NCBI GenBank assembly: GCA_900554635.1
Contig: USHY01000022.1
Span: 1-17,670, forward strand
From: an uncultured Clostridium sp.
Lineage (GTDB): Bacteria > Bacillota > Clostridia > TANB77 > CAG-508
Reading direction: 5' to 3'
DNA: 17,670 bases
The notes under the pieces are model-generated. The model was not told the DNA's origin, searched no databases, and saw nothing but the letters and a program-made list of their open reading frames with translations. Below, one piece after another: positions 6,464 to 13,859 of this stretch. A program made the position numbers and the translations under genes. Each line of letters opens with the position of its first letter. Position 1 is the stretch's first letter.

Positions 6464-9376
6464 TTAGCTAGTAAAATATTCTATGCTTACTTTTATACCA
6501 TTGAAATCTGTTATTCCGCAAGCATCTTTTAAGCCATCTAAGCTTAAATACATATTAGTTCCATCGATTATTATAATTCCACTACTTGCAGTTGGTCTAG
6601 TTGTAATTACAATTTGTTTAATCAAAGCTCCACCAGCATTCCTTACAGTTACTGTCATTGGTTTTTGTGCAGATACTTCAATATCAGAAATATCCAATCT
6701 ACCATTAACAGTTTCAACCTCTTCTGGTTTTGATTCATTTATTCTATAAAGAATATCCTTAAATGTATCTGTTAAATTTGAAGCATCAGCAGATAGCAAC
6801 TCCGAATTTGGTATAAACATGTCTTTCATTTCTTTCAATATGTGTATTGGCTCATCGCCAAATCTTATCAGATATAAACCTTCAACATTATAAACATCTC
6901 TCAATTCTCTAAGTTCATCAATTCCAGCATCGTGAGGATTACCATCTGTCATGAATATTATAACTCTATACCTATCGTTAAATCCAATTCCTAAGTCTGA
7001 TCTAATTAGTTGTTGTGTTGTTATAAATGCTTTATTGTAGTAAGTACCTCCTCCTTTTCCATATTTTTGTGCTATTTCATCCTTGATTCTATTTAACTCA
7101 TATGTATAAGAATTTCTTATGCTTCCAATAATTTCACTATCGTCACTAAATCGTACAAAACCTATATAAAAGTCTGAACTTAAGCCTGTTCCAATCATTG
7201 CATCCAAAATCTCATAACATGAGTTTTTCACTTTATCATAATTACTTGTCATTGAGCCTGAATCATCTAGTATAAAAATTAAATCTGTATTATTTATTGA
7301 TATCTTTTTCTTTGTTACTGAAATTTTTATTGTATCATAAAGTTTTGCTGTTAATTCCTCTAGTTGGTAATATCTTTCTCTGGCTAAAGCTTCATTGTAT
7401 GATTTTTTTTGGAGATATGCTATCTCTGGATTATGAGTTTGTTCATAATTTGCTTTATTTACTATACAATAATAACATGAAGTTTCTGAGTATGTATCTT
7501 CACTATTATCGTGTTGATAATAATATATGGTATTACCTGCTTTAGTAAATTCTTTTTGAACATATTCTACACTTCTATACCCAGTATATATTATTTTTCC
7601 ACATTTTTGACAATACACTCTATGGTAATTTACATCTTCACCTCTAAAATACAATTCACCTGGCTCTACATATTCTCTATTTGTTGTACTAGTTGCTACA
7701 GCATATCCATTGTATATTTTTAATCCAATTTTAGGTCCTTGGAAAAATGTAATTAGTGAGATATTACTAAATGCTCTATCCCAATCACTATCTGTTAATT
7801 TAGGCATTCCATTTGTTTGCCCTATTGCATTATGGTTTGATATTGCTAAATTTAAATTTGTAATAATACTATCCCTCATTATTTCTTTTTTATGCATTAC
7901 TATATCTGAATTTTCATCTTCAGGATCGTTTGTTGCACTTATTTTAAAGATATTGTTTGTAAGTGGTATTTTATCTATCAAATCATTGTCAGCCTTTTTT
8001 TGTACTTGTTCCAAAGTCTTTGTTCCTAATTTTTGTTTTACCCAATTTGTAAAAGCATATGCCTCAGTATAGTAACTTATTGCACTAAAATCTCTATATA
8101 CTGTTGTAAATCTTATGTCATCTAATCCTAATTCTTTTAATTTTTGTTCCTTGATTATTGTATCAATTACTTCTATTCCATTGACTTCCTTTGAATTTTC
8201 TGGTTTTAAGCTAATACACCATTTCCCTTTGTCTTTCCCATTTAGCACTTGGTATATTTTTTTATATTCAGTTGTACCATCTGAATTGCCCCATAATATT
8301 GATATTGATTTGTATTTGCAAGTATTTGAGTTCAAGGTAACACTATCAGAATTATCAATAAACCTTCTTTGTTTAGTTGATGGATCTATTGTAAAGAAAT
8401 TATCTTTTAAACCATCATAATATAATTTTTCATGTGTAATATCATATATATATTTAAAAGTTTCTAATATATATTGTGAATTTTCAAAGTATAGTACTTG
8501 TTCTTCTAAAATTTCTGTTTCTATCAATGTATTATCTGCATTCATTCCTTTAAACGATTTACTAACCAAAATTGATGAATCATTTTTGGGAGTAGCTGTA
8601 TTTGTATATGCACGAGGAAGCGAATTGCTATCAGTATATATTAAATACCCTGTTTTATCTACATATTCTCCATCTACTTTTCCATATACATATATTCTAT
8701 TATCTAAAGTATAATTCACTACAATACTTGTATTAACTCCTTGATATCTTGCTGCATATGCTATTTTATTATTCAAAATACTTCTATATTCGGTTTTTGC
8801 ATCACTTATATTTGTTGTTAAATCATTATAAACTTTTTGTTGTGTGTTCCCTTGGTCATCCTCATATGTAAAGTAGTAAGTCTTTCCATTTGTTTTGGCT
8901 TGATATAGAGTTTCTCCTGTATCTGAAAGAGTAATTTGATTTGTTCCTGCTGAGGTATTATCATAAAACAATTGAACTCCATCATCATTATTAGCCGTTA
9001 TTGGTACATATGTAGGTGCATAAATATAGTATCCATCATACATTGTTGCTGCTACAGCAGGAATATAGTTTGCCATATATTCTTTAGCTGTTCCTGATAA
9101 ATGTAAATTGTTTGCCAAACTGTTTATGAAAGTATTAATTGAGGCTTGAACATTTTCCCTAGCTTTTTGAGTTCCCTTTTGACTTACCCATTCTGACCAA
9201 TCAACAGTATTTACTTCAAAAGACTTAATACCTTCTTTAGTTGCTTCTGCAAGTTTCATATCATAGTCTGCCTGCATCTTCAATGTTTTATGTTGCAAAT
9301 TTAAGTAGTATGATAAAATCGCTACTAGTGGTAGTGTTACTACTAAAAAAATTATTGCTAAATTTTGAAGTTTCAT
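6464..9376 (-). CDS. Large TadG-like surface protein with vWA domain (970 residues)
   Basis: Likely cell-envelope or pilus-tip component of the Tad-like locus. It has an N-terminal membrane anchor (about residues 7-25, LAIIFLVVTLPLVAI) without a cleavage site I can recognise, then a long extracellular region rich in Tyr/Asn/Thr. A pair of CxxC motifs at about 589-592 (CQKCGK) and 632-635 (CYYC) resembles a zinc ribbon. A vWA domain (about 696-885) has an intact metal-site motif DDSGS and the later TDG. A tail of about 85 residues ends in KVSIEYFTS and resembles the tail of the preceding vWA protein. The ATG follows AAAGGA. It is the last gene of the locus, 28 bases after the frame-corrected 468-residue gene. 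The role as a minor pilin or adhesin is inferred from vWA domains in TadG-type proteins. Confidence 0.85.
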   Translation of the reverse strand: MKLQNLAIIFLVVTLPLVAILSYYLNLQHKTLKMQADYDMKLAEATKEGIKSFEVNTVDWSEWVSQKGTQKARENVQASINTFINSLANNLHLSGTAKEYMANYIPAVAATMYDGYYIYAPTYVPITANNDDGVQLFYDNTSAGTNQITLSDTGETLYQAKTNGKTYYFTYEDDQGNTQQKVYNDLTTNISDAKTEYRSILNNKIAYAARYQGVNTSIVVNYTLDNRIYVYGKVDGEYVDKTGYLIYTDSNSLPRAYTNTATPKNDSSILVSKSFKGMNADNTLIETEILEEQVLYFENSQYILETFKYIYDITHEKLYYDGLKDNFFTIDPSTKQRRFIDNSDSVTLNSNTCKYKSISILWGNSDGTTEYKKIYQVLNGKDKGKWCISLKPENSKEVNGIEVIDTIIKEQKLKELGLDDIRFTTVYRDFSAISYYTEAYAFTNWVKQKLGTKTLEQVQKKADNDLIDKIPLTNNIFKISATNDPEDENSDIVMHKKEIMRDSIITNLNLAISNHNAIGQTNGMPKLTDSDWDRAFSNISLITFFQGPKIGLKIYNGYAVATSTTNREYVEPGELYFRGEDVNYHRVYCQKCGKIIYTGYRSVEYVQKEFTKAGNTIYYYQHDNSEDTYSETSCYYCIVNKANYEQTHNPEIAYLQKKSYNEALARERYYQLEELTAKLYDTIKISVTKKKISINNTDLIFILDDSGSMTSNYDKVKNSCYEILDAMIGTGLSSDFYIGFVRFSDDSEIIGSIRNSYTYELNRIKDEIAQKYGKGGGTYYNKAFITTQQLIRSDLGIGFNDRYRVIIFMTDGNPHDAGIDELRELRDVYNVEGLYLIRFGDEPIHILKEMKDMFIPNSELLSADASNLTDTFKDILYRINESKPEEVETVNGRLDISDIEVSAQKPMTVTVRNAGGALIKQIVITTRPTASSGIIIIDGTNMYLSLDGLKDACGITDFNGIKVSIEYFTS

Positions 9377-9404
9377 AAATTTTTTCCTTTCTTATGTTTT
9401 ATCA

Positions 9405-10813
9405 TTATCCTTGTACATAATCCACTGTAATTGTTGCGTTTTGCCAGTCATCATCATTCATATTCAAGATTTCCTTAACTAATTTTAAATCCAGAACATA
9501 TTTACCAGCATCATTATATATAACATATGATGGCATAGTCTCACCAACCGTATAAACTTGACTGTTTACAGTTACAGTTACTTTATAATTTGCATTATAA
9601 TCAACAAGTTTTATCTTTAAATCAGTGCTATCCATTTGTGAATCTGGTAGTGGTACAAGTGTTTCTACCTCTACTTTTTTATTTACTAATGATGTGAATT
9701 TTTCCCCGATGCTACTTCCCATCAGCTTACCTCCGCCACTTATCATTTGGCAACCTTTTTGACCAAAAGTCTTGTGGATAACCGTGATTTTCCTGTACCA
9801 CAACAAGGTGTTGTATAGAAATAATCATATTTTCCTGAGTTTGCAGCTACATAACTAGCTGCACTACTTAAACGCTCGTCTTCCGCTGTCCAAGACAATA
9901 AGACAACACATCTTATTCCACTTTTCCCATTAATTTCACCAAGCGCTGTGCTCATTGCTGTCACATAATTACTAGGAGTCTCATCATCTCTCGCATCATT
10001 AATCCAGGTTATATCGTTTAAATCCCTATATATTCTACCAGGATTACATGTCAAGACAAAACAAAGTGATCCCCTATTTCCCACCGCATCAATAATATTT
10101 TCCATAAAGGTTTTGCTAGTGTTATTATTATTATGCCAAGGCATAGTATAATGTTGACAGTCTAAAACAACCACTATATCAAGGTTTCCTGCAATAGTTT
10201 GTTCTACCTTTGTATATCTCTTTGATTTTACTGTTACTGTTTTTTCGCCATCATGTATTGTTACTGGATTTGTTGTAATCTCAGTACCTTCAGCCTCACT
10301 TTTGTTCACAACTAGTTGAGCTGCTGAAGCTCCTATAGTATGGGTATCTTTTCCTGTTAGTTTATAAAACATGTTTTTTAATATTGTTGCTACTGTTACA
10401 TTTGAGTTTTTGGCCGTTACAGTTATGTAATCATCTTTTTTCAATTCATACTTTCCATCTTCTCTTATTTTATCAAGTATAGTATTTGTATATACAGAAT
10501 AATATTTATATTCACCAGTTAATGCACTTGAAAGAGTTGTTGTTGCTCTTCTAGGGTTGTCATCAATTATTTGTGCCTCTATTTCAATGTCATAAGAATT
10601 TCCTGTTGCATATAACTTTTGTATTAATTTATTGTAATCAAATTCTGTTATCTCCCCTTGTTTTGTAACTGTATCAACAAAGTCTGATACTGCCATTTGA
10701 GTAACTGTTTGAGAGATTTGGTCATGTTTATTGGCTACTATTATCAAAGGCAAAATAAACATTAAAATTACTGCTATAAATATTCCTATAATTGTCATTA
10801 GTGTATCTGACAT
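9405..10813 (-). CDS. Pilin-like/vWA protein made through two +1 shifts at CGG (468 residues)
   Basis: The ATG at 10813 follows GGGGAG. The N-terminal ~170 residues are a paralogue of the next-upstream 174-residue protein (shared MSDT start, membrane segment, KLYATGNSY, GKDT.....A). From about residue 211 a vWA-like domain follows (NLDIVVVLDCQHYTM, IRCVVLLSW); its metal site is degenerate, with DCQHY in place of DxSxS. The unshifted frame ends at 9743 after 356 residues. Skipping C at the CGG at 9782-9784 gives GYPQDFWSKRLPNDKW. Skipping C at a second CGG (9733-9735) enters GGKLMGSSIGEKFTSLVNKK, which looks like the closing helix of a vWA domain, then a ~90-residue tail ending ITVDYVQG. The parts are 343, 16 and 109 residues. 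The same vWA-plus-tail layout in the 970-residue neighbour supports the joined reading. An independent start at ATG 9722 is possible. Confidence 0.75.
9733..9735 (-). promoter_or_regulatory. Putative +1 frameshift site, second in vWA gene (TGG CGG A)
   Basis: In the middle reading frame the codons are AAG TGG CGG AGG followed by a stop. Skipping C gives GGA GGT AAG and enters the long tail frame. GGAGGT directly at and after the site also resembles a ribosome site six bases before an ATG (9722-9720). Internal initiation is therefore a rival or an accompanying event. Confidence 0.6.
9782..9784 (-). promoter_or_regulatory. Putative +1 frameshift site, first in vWA gene (TCA CGG T)
   Basis: The in-frame codons are AAA TCA CGG TTA. 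Skipping C gives GGT TAT CCA and opens a 16-codon middle frame that runs to the second CGG. This is the only one of the four sites with GGT rather than GGA as the new codon; both encode glycine. Confidence 0.65.
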
Positions 10814-10838
10814 TTTTATTCTCCCCTTATTTTAAAAT

Positions 10839-10863
10839 TAGGGCAACACTCCTTGTTGCCCTA
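10839..10863 (-). terminator. Hairpin between the 174-residue gene and the vWA genes
   Basis: A 10-pair stem (TAGGGCAACA / TGTTGCCCTA read across the loop, the inner A-T pair included) closes a 5-base loop. On the minus RNA it is followed by an A/U-rich stretch without a clean U run. It probably acts as a leaky terminator or processing site that lowers expression of the two vWA genes relative to the small pilin-like genes. Confidence 0.5.
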
Positions 10864-10875
10864 TTATAAATTTGT

Positions 10876-11400
10876 TTATTTACCTGTTGTTGAAACTAGT
10901 GCAGAAGCACTTGCTTCTATTGCAATGGTGTCTTTTCCTACAATAGTGTACAAGAAGTTTTTAATTTTAGTTCCCATTGTAACATTAGTATTCTGAACTC
11001 TTGCAAGAACATAATCACCTTGTTTTAATTTTTTTACTCCATTTGTTTTAATTTCATTTTCAATAGTATTTGTAAATTCGGAATAATAAATGCTTTCTCC
11101 AATTACCTGAATAGATTCACCGGCAGCACCTTTCTTTCCTGGATTATCTGCTAATGTTTGAACTTCCAAATCTACTTGGTATGAATTACCTGTTGCATAT
11201 AGTTCTTGTATAAAATCATTGTAATTACTTTGTGTAATTTTTCCCTCTCTTGCAGCTGTATTTACAAAATTAGATACTAATGTTTGAACTGCAGATTGTG
11301 TAATATTATCATTTTGGCTAGCAGTTGCCATTATTGGTATTGCAAATAATACTACTGCTGCTACCATTATTGCCATAACCGTAATAAAAGTATCTGACAT
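10876..11400 (-). CDS. Pilin-like membrane-anchored protein (174 residues)
   Basis: Single-pass protein with an N-terminal membrane helix (about residues 6-28, FITVMAIMVAAVVLFAIPIM) and a 145-residue extracytoplasmic domain without cysteine. It is clearly paralogous to the N-terminal third of the following 468-residue vWA protein: both share MSDT, ELYATGNSY/KLYATGNSY, YY.....NTI..., and GKDT.....A near the end. This suggests tandem duplication followed by gain or loss of the vWA part. The start follows GGGGGAA closely. The preceding gene ends 12 bases upstream. I do not recognise a named family; a structural subunit of the pilus-like system is inferred from context and layout. Confidence 0.85.
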   Translation of the reverse strand: MSDTFITVMAIMVAAVVLFAIPIMATASQNDNITQSAVQTLVSNFVNTAAREGKITQSNYNDFIQELYATGNSYQVDLEVQTLADNPGKKGAAGESIQVIGESIYYSEFTNTIENEIKTNGVKKLKQGDYVLARVQNTNVTMGTKIKNFLYTIVGKDTIAIEASASALVSTTGK

Positions 11401-11412
11401 AAAAATTCCCCC

Positions 11413-11874
11413 TTAAACTCTAGTATAAATTATATATGCTCTCACTGTACCTGGTGTAATTGTTATTTTAGTTCCATCTTCTGCTGTTCTATATACTCCC
11501 CCTGTTGTTATTTCAACAACTCGTTCTCTAAATTCCTTTGTACCACTACTTAATGAGTTCTCTATATATGCTTTTTTATCTGATTCTAAAGATGCACCAG
11601 TAAAAACATTTACACTTGAACCATCAATTATTTTAATTACAATTTGTTCTTTTGCTTGAGAATGTAAAGAAGAAATAATTGCTTCCTCCCCAACTAGTCT
11701 ACCATTTTCTGTTGTTTCCGTTGCCCATTCATAATAATTGGTTTTATCTGAACTCCACAAAACTTTATCTGCTGTATCTTTAATTTGAGTCATTAGTGCA
11801 AAAATTATTGACAAAGCCACAATAAAAACAAATATAGCAAAAGCCATTTTTAAAGCATCTGAAGCATTCTCCAT
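11413..11874 (-). CDS. Short pilin-like protein, MENAS type (153 residues)
   Basis: Starts MENASDALKMAFAIFVFIVA, a hydrophobic N-terminal helix beginning almost at residue 8, with no leader peptide or prepilin peptidase site visible. The open frame runs 36 codons further up. I choose the ATG at 11874 because GGGAGG lies 8 bases before it and MENAS recurs at the start of sister genes. After the membrane helix comes a small domain (TADKVLWSS to the end AYIIYTRV) without cysteine. It is the most diverged of the set and carries the longest and most structured upstream leader (126 bases), which may point to separate expression control, for example as a major subunit. Function is inferred from context only. 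Confidence 0.85.
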   Translation of the reverse strand: MENASDALKMAFAIFVFIVALSIIFALMTQIKDTADKVLWSSDKTNYYEWATETTENGRLVGEEAIISSLHSQAKEQIVIKIIDGSSVNVFTGASLESDKKAYIENSLSSGTKEFRERVVEITTGGVYRTAEDGTKITITPGTVRAYIIYTRV

Positions 11875-11906
11875 ATTATTCCTCCCATTTTTGTTTTTAT
11901 AAAGGT

Positions 11907-11980
11907 TTATCCCAAACATAAAACATATCAAAAATATATATGCCTTATGTTTAGGATAAGACTTTCTAAAAATCTTATCC
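11907..11980 (-). promoter_or_regulatory. Two overlapping RNA hairpins upstream of the 153-residue pilin gene
   Basis: Arms 11907-11921 and 11945-11959 form 15 pairs, one of them a G-U wobble only on the minus RNA. Arms 11954-11961 and 11973-11980 form a separate 8-pair hairpin (GGATAAGA / TCTTATCC). The two share 11954-11959, so they cannot both form fully. No U run follows, so an RNA processing or stability element, or a switch, is more likely than a terminator. Confidence 0.45.
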
Positions 11981-12000
11981 ATCTTTTGTAAAATCGTGGT

Positions 12001-12384
12001 TTATTGTTTTACTTGAATTACAGAAGCATAACCTGCATCATAAGTTATAATTTCTATAGTGTATTTTTTATTTGTTGCATATCCTGAAGCATTTTTAATT
12101 TCTGTTGTTCCATCATCCTTAACAACTTTAACTTGATGATCAGGATTTGCTGCATTACTTGCATTTACTGCTGAAAACATAGCACGAACTTGGCTTCCGC
12201 TTTGTTCACCTTCATAGCTTGTAAATTGAGCATTAAAAGATTCACTTGCCATTGTTTCAGATCTTTTTTGAGCACTATCTTTCATTGGGTTTATTGAATT
12301 CATAACTAAAACGCCAACTGAAATTAATAGTATTGAAATAAGTATAGCACCAGCTATAATTAAAGCCTTTGAAGCATTCTCCAT
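12001..12384 (-). CDS. Short pilin-like protein, MENAS type (127 residues)
   Basis: Starts MENASKALIIAGAILISILL, one hydrophobic helix at the extreme N-terminus followed by an ~95-residue external domain. The domain has FNAQFTSYEGEQSGSQVRAM, which lines up with the conserved [FW]....Y.g......V block of its sister proteins. It has no cysteine near the end, unlike three of its sisters. The ATG at 12384 is chosen over one five codons upstream, because the upstream ATG is part of the ribosome site GGAGGTGAT. The previous gene (frame-corrected) ends 77 bases upstream. Probable structural subunit by context. Confidence 0.85.
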   Translation of the reverse strand: MENASKALIIAGAILISILLISVGVLVMNSINPMKDSAQKRSETMASESFNAQFTSYEGEQSGSQVRAMFSAVNASNAANPDHQVKVVKDDGTTEIKNASGYATNKKYTIEIITYDAGYASVIQVKQ

Positions 12385-12461
12385 AAATATCACCTCCATT
12401 TTTATAAATTAATATTTTATTTATAGAGTTCTAACCCTCTAAAAGTTAATAACAAAATTTA

Positions 12462-12894
12462 CTACTCCACTTCTTCAAAAATCATTTTTTTAATTCTTCC
12501 GTTTTCTTTGTGATACTCAAGTCCGTACACATTTGAACTTTATCAATCCAAAATTTTCTACAAACCTTGTTGTATCACTGTTGTAAAATGATTCCATTGG
12601 GTATGTTTTATTAGTTTCAGTAATTTTGATATCAATCTTTATACTATTTTCACCATTTTCTATGTATTGCTGTTTTTCATCCTTTGAGACTCTATTTAGT
12701 TCATTTTCATTAACGGCTTTATTTATTAATGTTGCGAGTTCTATTCCATAAATTGTGCGATCTTTATAATATTCAAACTCGGCATTTTTTTGTTTTATCA
12801 ATCTATATGTTGTGTTTTTTAGAATGAGTAAGCCAATTGTTGAACACAAAATTATAATAATTGGAATTGATATTAAGATAATTGTTTTTTTCAT
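12462..12894 (-). CDS. Short pilin-like protein requiring a +1 shift at CGG (143 residues)
   Basis: The ATG at 12894 (MKKTIILISIPIII) follows GGAG with good spacing; the open frame extends upstream without a better start. One N-terminal membrane helix is followed by FEYYKDRTIYGIELATLINK, which matches the conserved Y....l.g.....lINKA block of the 138-residue sister. Unshifted, it stops at 12517, two codons after reaching FKCV. Skipping the C of CGG at 12523-12525 gives FKCVGLEYHKENGRIKKM, then a stop at 12462. The sisters end with FECVKMEYNSDTGRVNYVEF and FECLDEQYNSTGRVSKLTF, so the shift restores the shared C-terminal motif at the same spacing. It is the only one of the five without the MENA start. 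Confidence 0.82.
12523..12525 (-). promoter_or_regulatory. Putative +1 frameshift site in pilin-like gene (GTA CGG A)
   Basis: The codons are TGT GTA CGG ACT followed by TGA. Passing over C yields TGT GTA GGA CTT GAG, i.e. Cys-Val-Gly-Leu-Glu, which aligns without gaps to Cys-Val-Lys-Met-Glu of the sister protein. A stop one codon later means the unshifted product ends almost at once. Confidence 0.72.
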
Positions 12895-12954
12895 TTTTAC
12901 TCCTAAACCAATTATAATATTAAATTTTTCTTTTTGCAACATTTTTTGAGCTAA

Positions 12955-13410
12955 TTATTTAATTTTTTTAAATGTTAATTTGCTAACTCTTCCAGTTGAG
13001 TTATATTGCTCATCAAGGCATTCAAATACATTAATTTGGTATGGATGACCATTAATTTCTGTTAATATATATTTACCTAAGAACTCACTTTTCCATATTT
13101 CAAAATCCTTTTGATTTTGTGTTGTTACTTCTTGTGTGATTGAACCTATTGTTACAAAAATTTGAGTTCCTTGATCTAGCTGTTTAGCTACACTTGCTGC
13201 AGTAACTACATCTTGAGCCGTTAAGGTCTTTTTTCCCATGTATATCTCAAAATTGCTATTATATTTTTGTAACTCAACTGCATCTAATTGTTGTACATAC
13301 TGTTCTGATGTGTTCTGAAAAGTTCGTGAAAGATATGCCCAAACTGAAAGTACCATCATTGCCAAAAATACACCACCAGCAATTAACAAAGCTTTTGCTG
13401 CATTCTCCAT
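12955..13410 (-). CDS. Short pilin-like protein, MENA type (151 residues)
   Basis: Starts MENAAKALLIAGGVFLAMMV, a membrane helix from about residue 6 to 28, then a 120-residue external domain. It contains NSNFEIYMGKKTLTAQDVVT, matching the Y......l...DV.T block of the 138-residue neighbour, and ends with the family's FEC.....Y...GRV motif (one cysteine near the C-terminus). The ribosome site AAAGGAG lies just before the ATG. Only three bases separate it from the stop of the 138-residue gene, so the two are probably translationally coupled. It is a likely structural or minor subunit of the pilus-like assembly, inferred from family layout and position. Confidence 0.87.
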   Translation of the reverse strand: MENAAKALLIAGGVFLAMMVLSVWAYLSRTFQNTSEQYVQQLDAVELQKYNSNFEIYMGKKTLTAQDVVTAASVAKQLDQGTQIFVTIGSITQEVTTQNQKDFEIWKSEFLGKYILTEINGHPYQINVFECLDEQYNSTGRVSKLTFKKIK

Positions 13411-13413
13411 ACG

Positions 13414-13830
13414 CTACTCCTTTAATCTAAATTCTACATAGTTTACTCTACCTGTATCACTGTTATATTCCATTTTTACACACTCAAATATTGAAGTTTT
13501 TCTTAGGAGTACAGTACTTTTTTGCATCACTGTAACTCCATCATCAAAATACACAACAACTGAAACAGTGTATTTAGAATTGTTATCATTATCATAATTA
13601 TTTTGTTCGGCCTTGTTTATAACAGTTAATACATCAGTTCCATATAGAAGCCTTTTGTTATAAGCTTCCCATTCTGAATTCCAACTAGCAAGTCTTTCAA
13701 CTTCTTCACCTTTTTTTTCAGCATTTCCTATTGTTGATAAATTAGTAAACATATACACTAAAAGTGATATTGTTAATATTCCAAGTAAAATTCCTCCTGC
13801 AATTAATAATGCCTGTGAACTATTTTCCAT
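13414..13830 (-). CDS. Short pilin-like protein, MENSS type (138 residues)
   Basis: Starts MENSSQALLIAGGILLGILT, with one membrane helix (about residues 7-30) and a small external domain. WEAYNKRLLYGTDVLTVINK is the block shared with its sisters, and SIFECVKMEYNSDTGRVNYV is the clearest form of the shared C-terminal motif. No leader peptide or G/[x]4E-type prepilin cleavage site is visible, so these proteins depart from classical Flp or type IV pilins. It is the first of five related genes, 29 bases after the membrane platform gene. Context makes an inner-membrane-assembled filament subunit likely; the exact role is unknown. Confidence 0.87.
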   Translation of the reverse strand: MENSSQALLIAGGILLGILTISLLVYMFTNLSTIGNAEKKGEEVERLASWNSEWEAYNKRLLYGTDVLTVINKAEQNNYDNDNNSKYTVSVVVYFDDGVTVMQKSTVLLRKTSIFECVKMEYNSDTGRVNYVEFRLKE

Positions 13831-13859
13831 AAATTATCCTTCCTTTATCTAAACAATAG

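Noticed and set aside
9405..9806. A separate 133-residue gene overlapping the vWA gene
   Set aside because: Its first ~25 codons overlap the vWA frame, with a TTG start and no ribosome site. The remainder is better explained as the tail joined by two CGG shifts. A shorter internal start at 9722 is kept as an alternative.
11413..11982. Longer start for the 153-residue pilin gene (189 residues)
   Set aside because: The extra residues read through the structured leader. GGGAGG and the MENAS start of the sister genes place the start at 11874.
889..12525. Classical programmed frameshifting (-1 slippery heptamer or prfB-type CTT TGA)
   Set aside because: None of the four sites has an X XXY YYZ heptamer, a stop codon at the shift point, or an upstream ribosome-site stimulator, and the required direction is +1.
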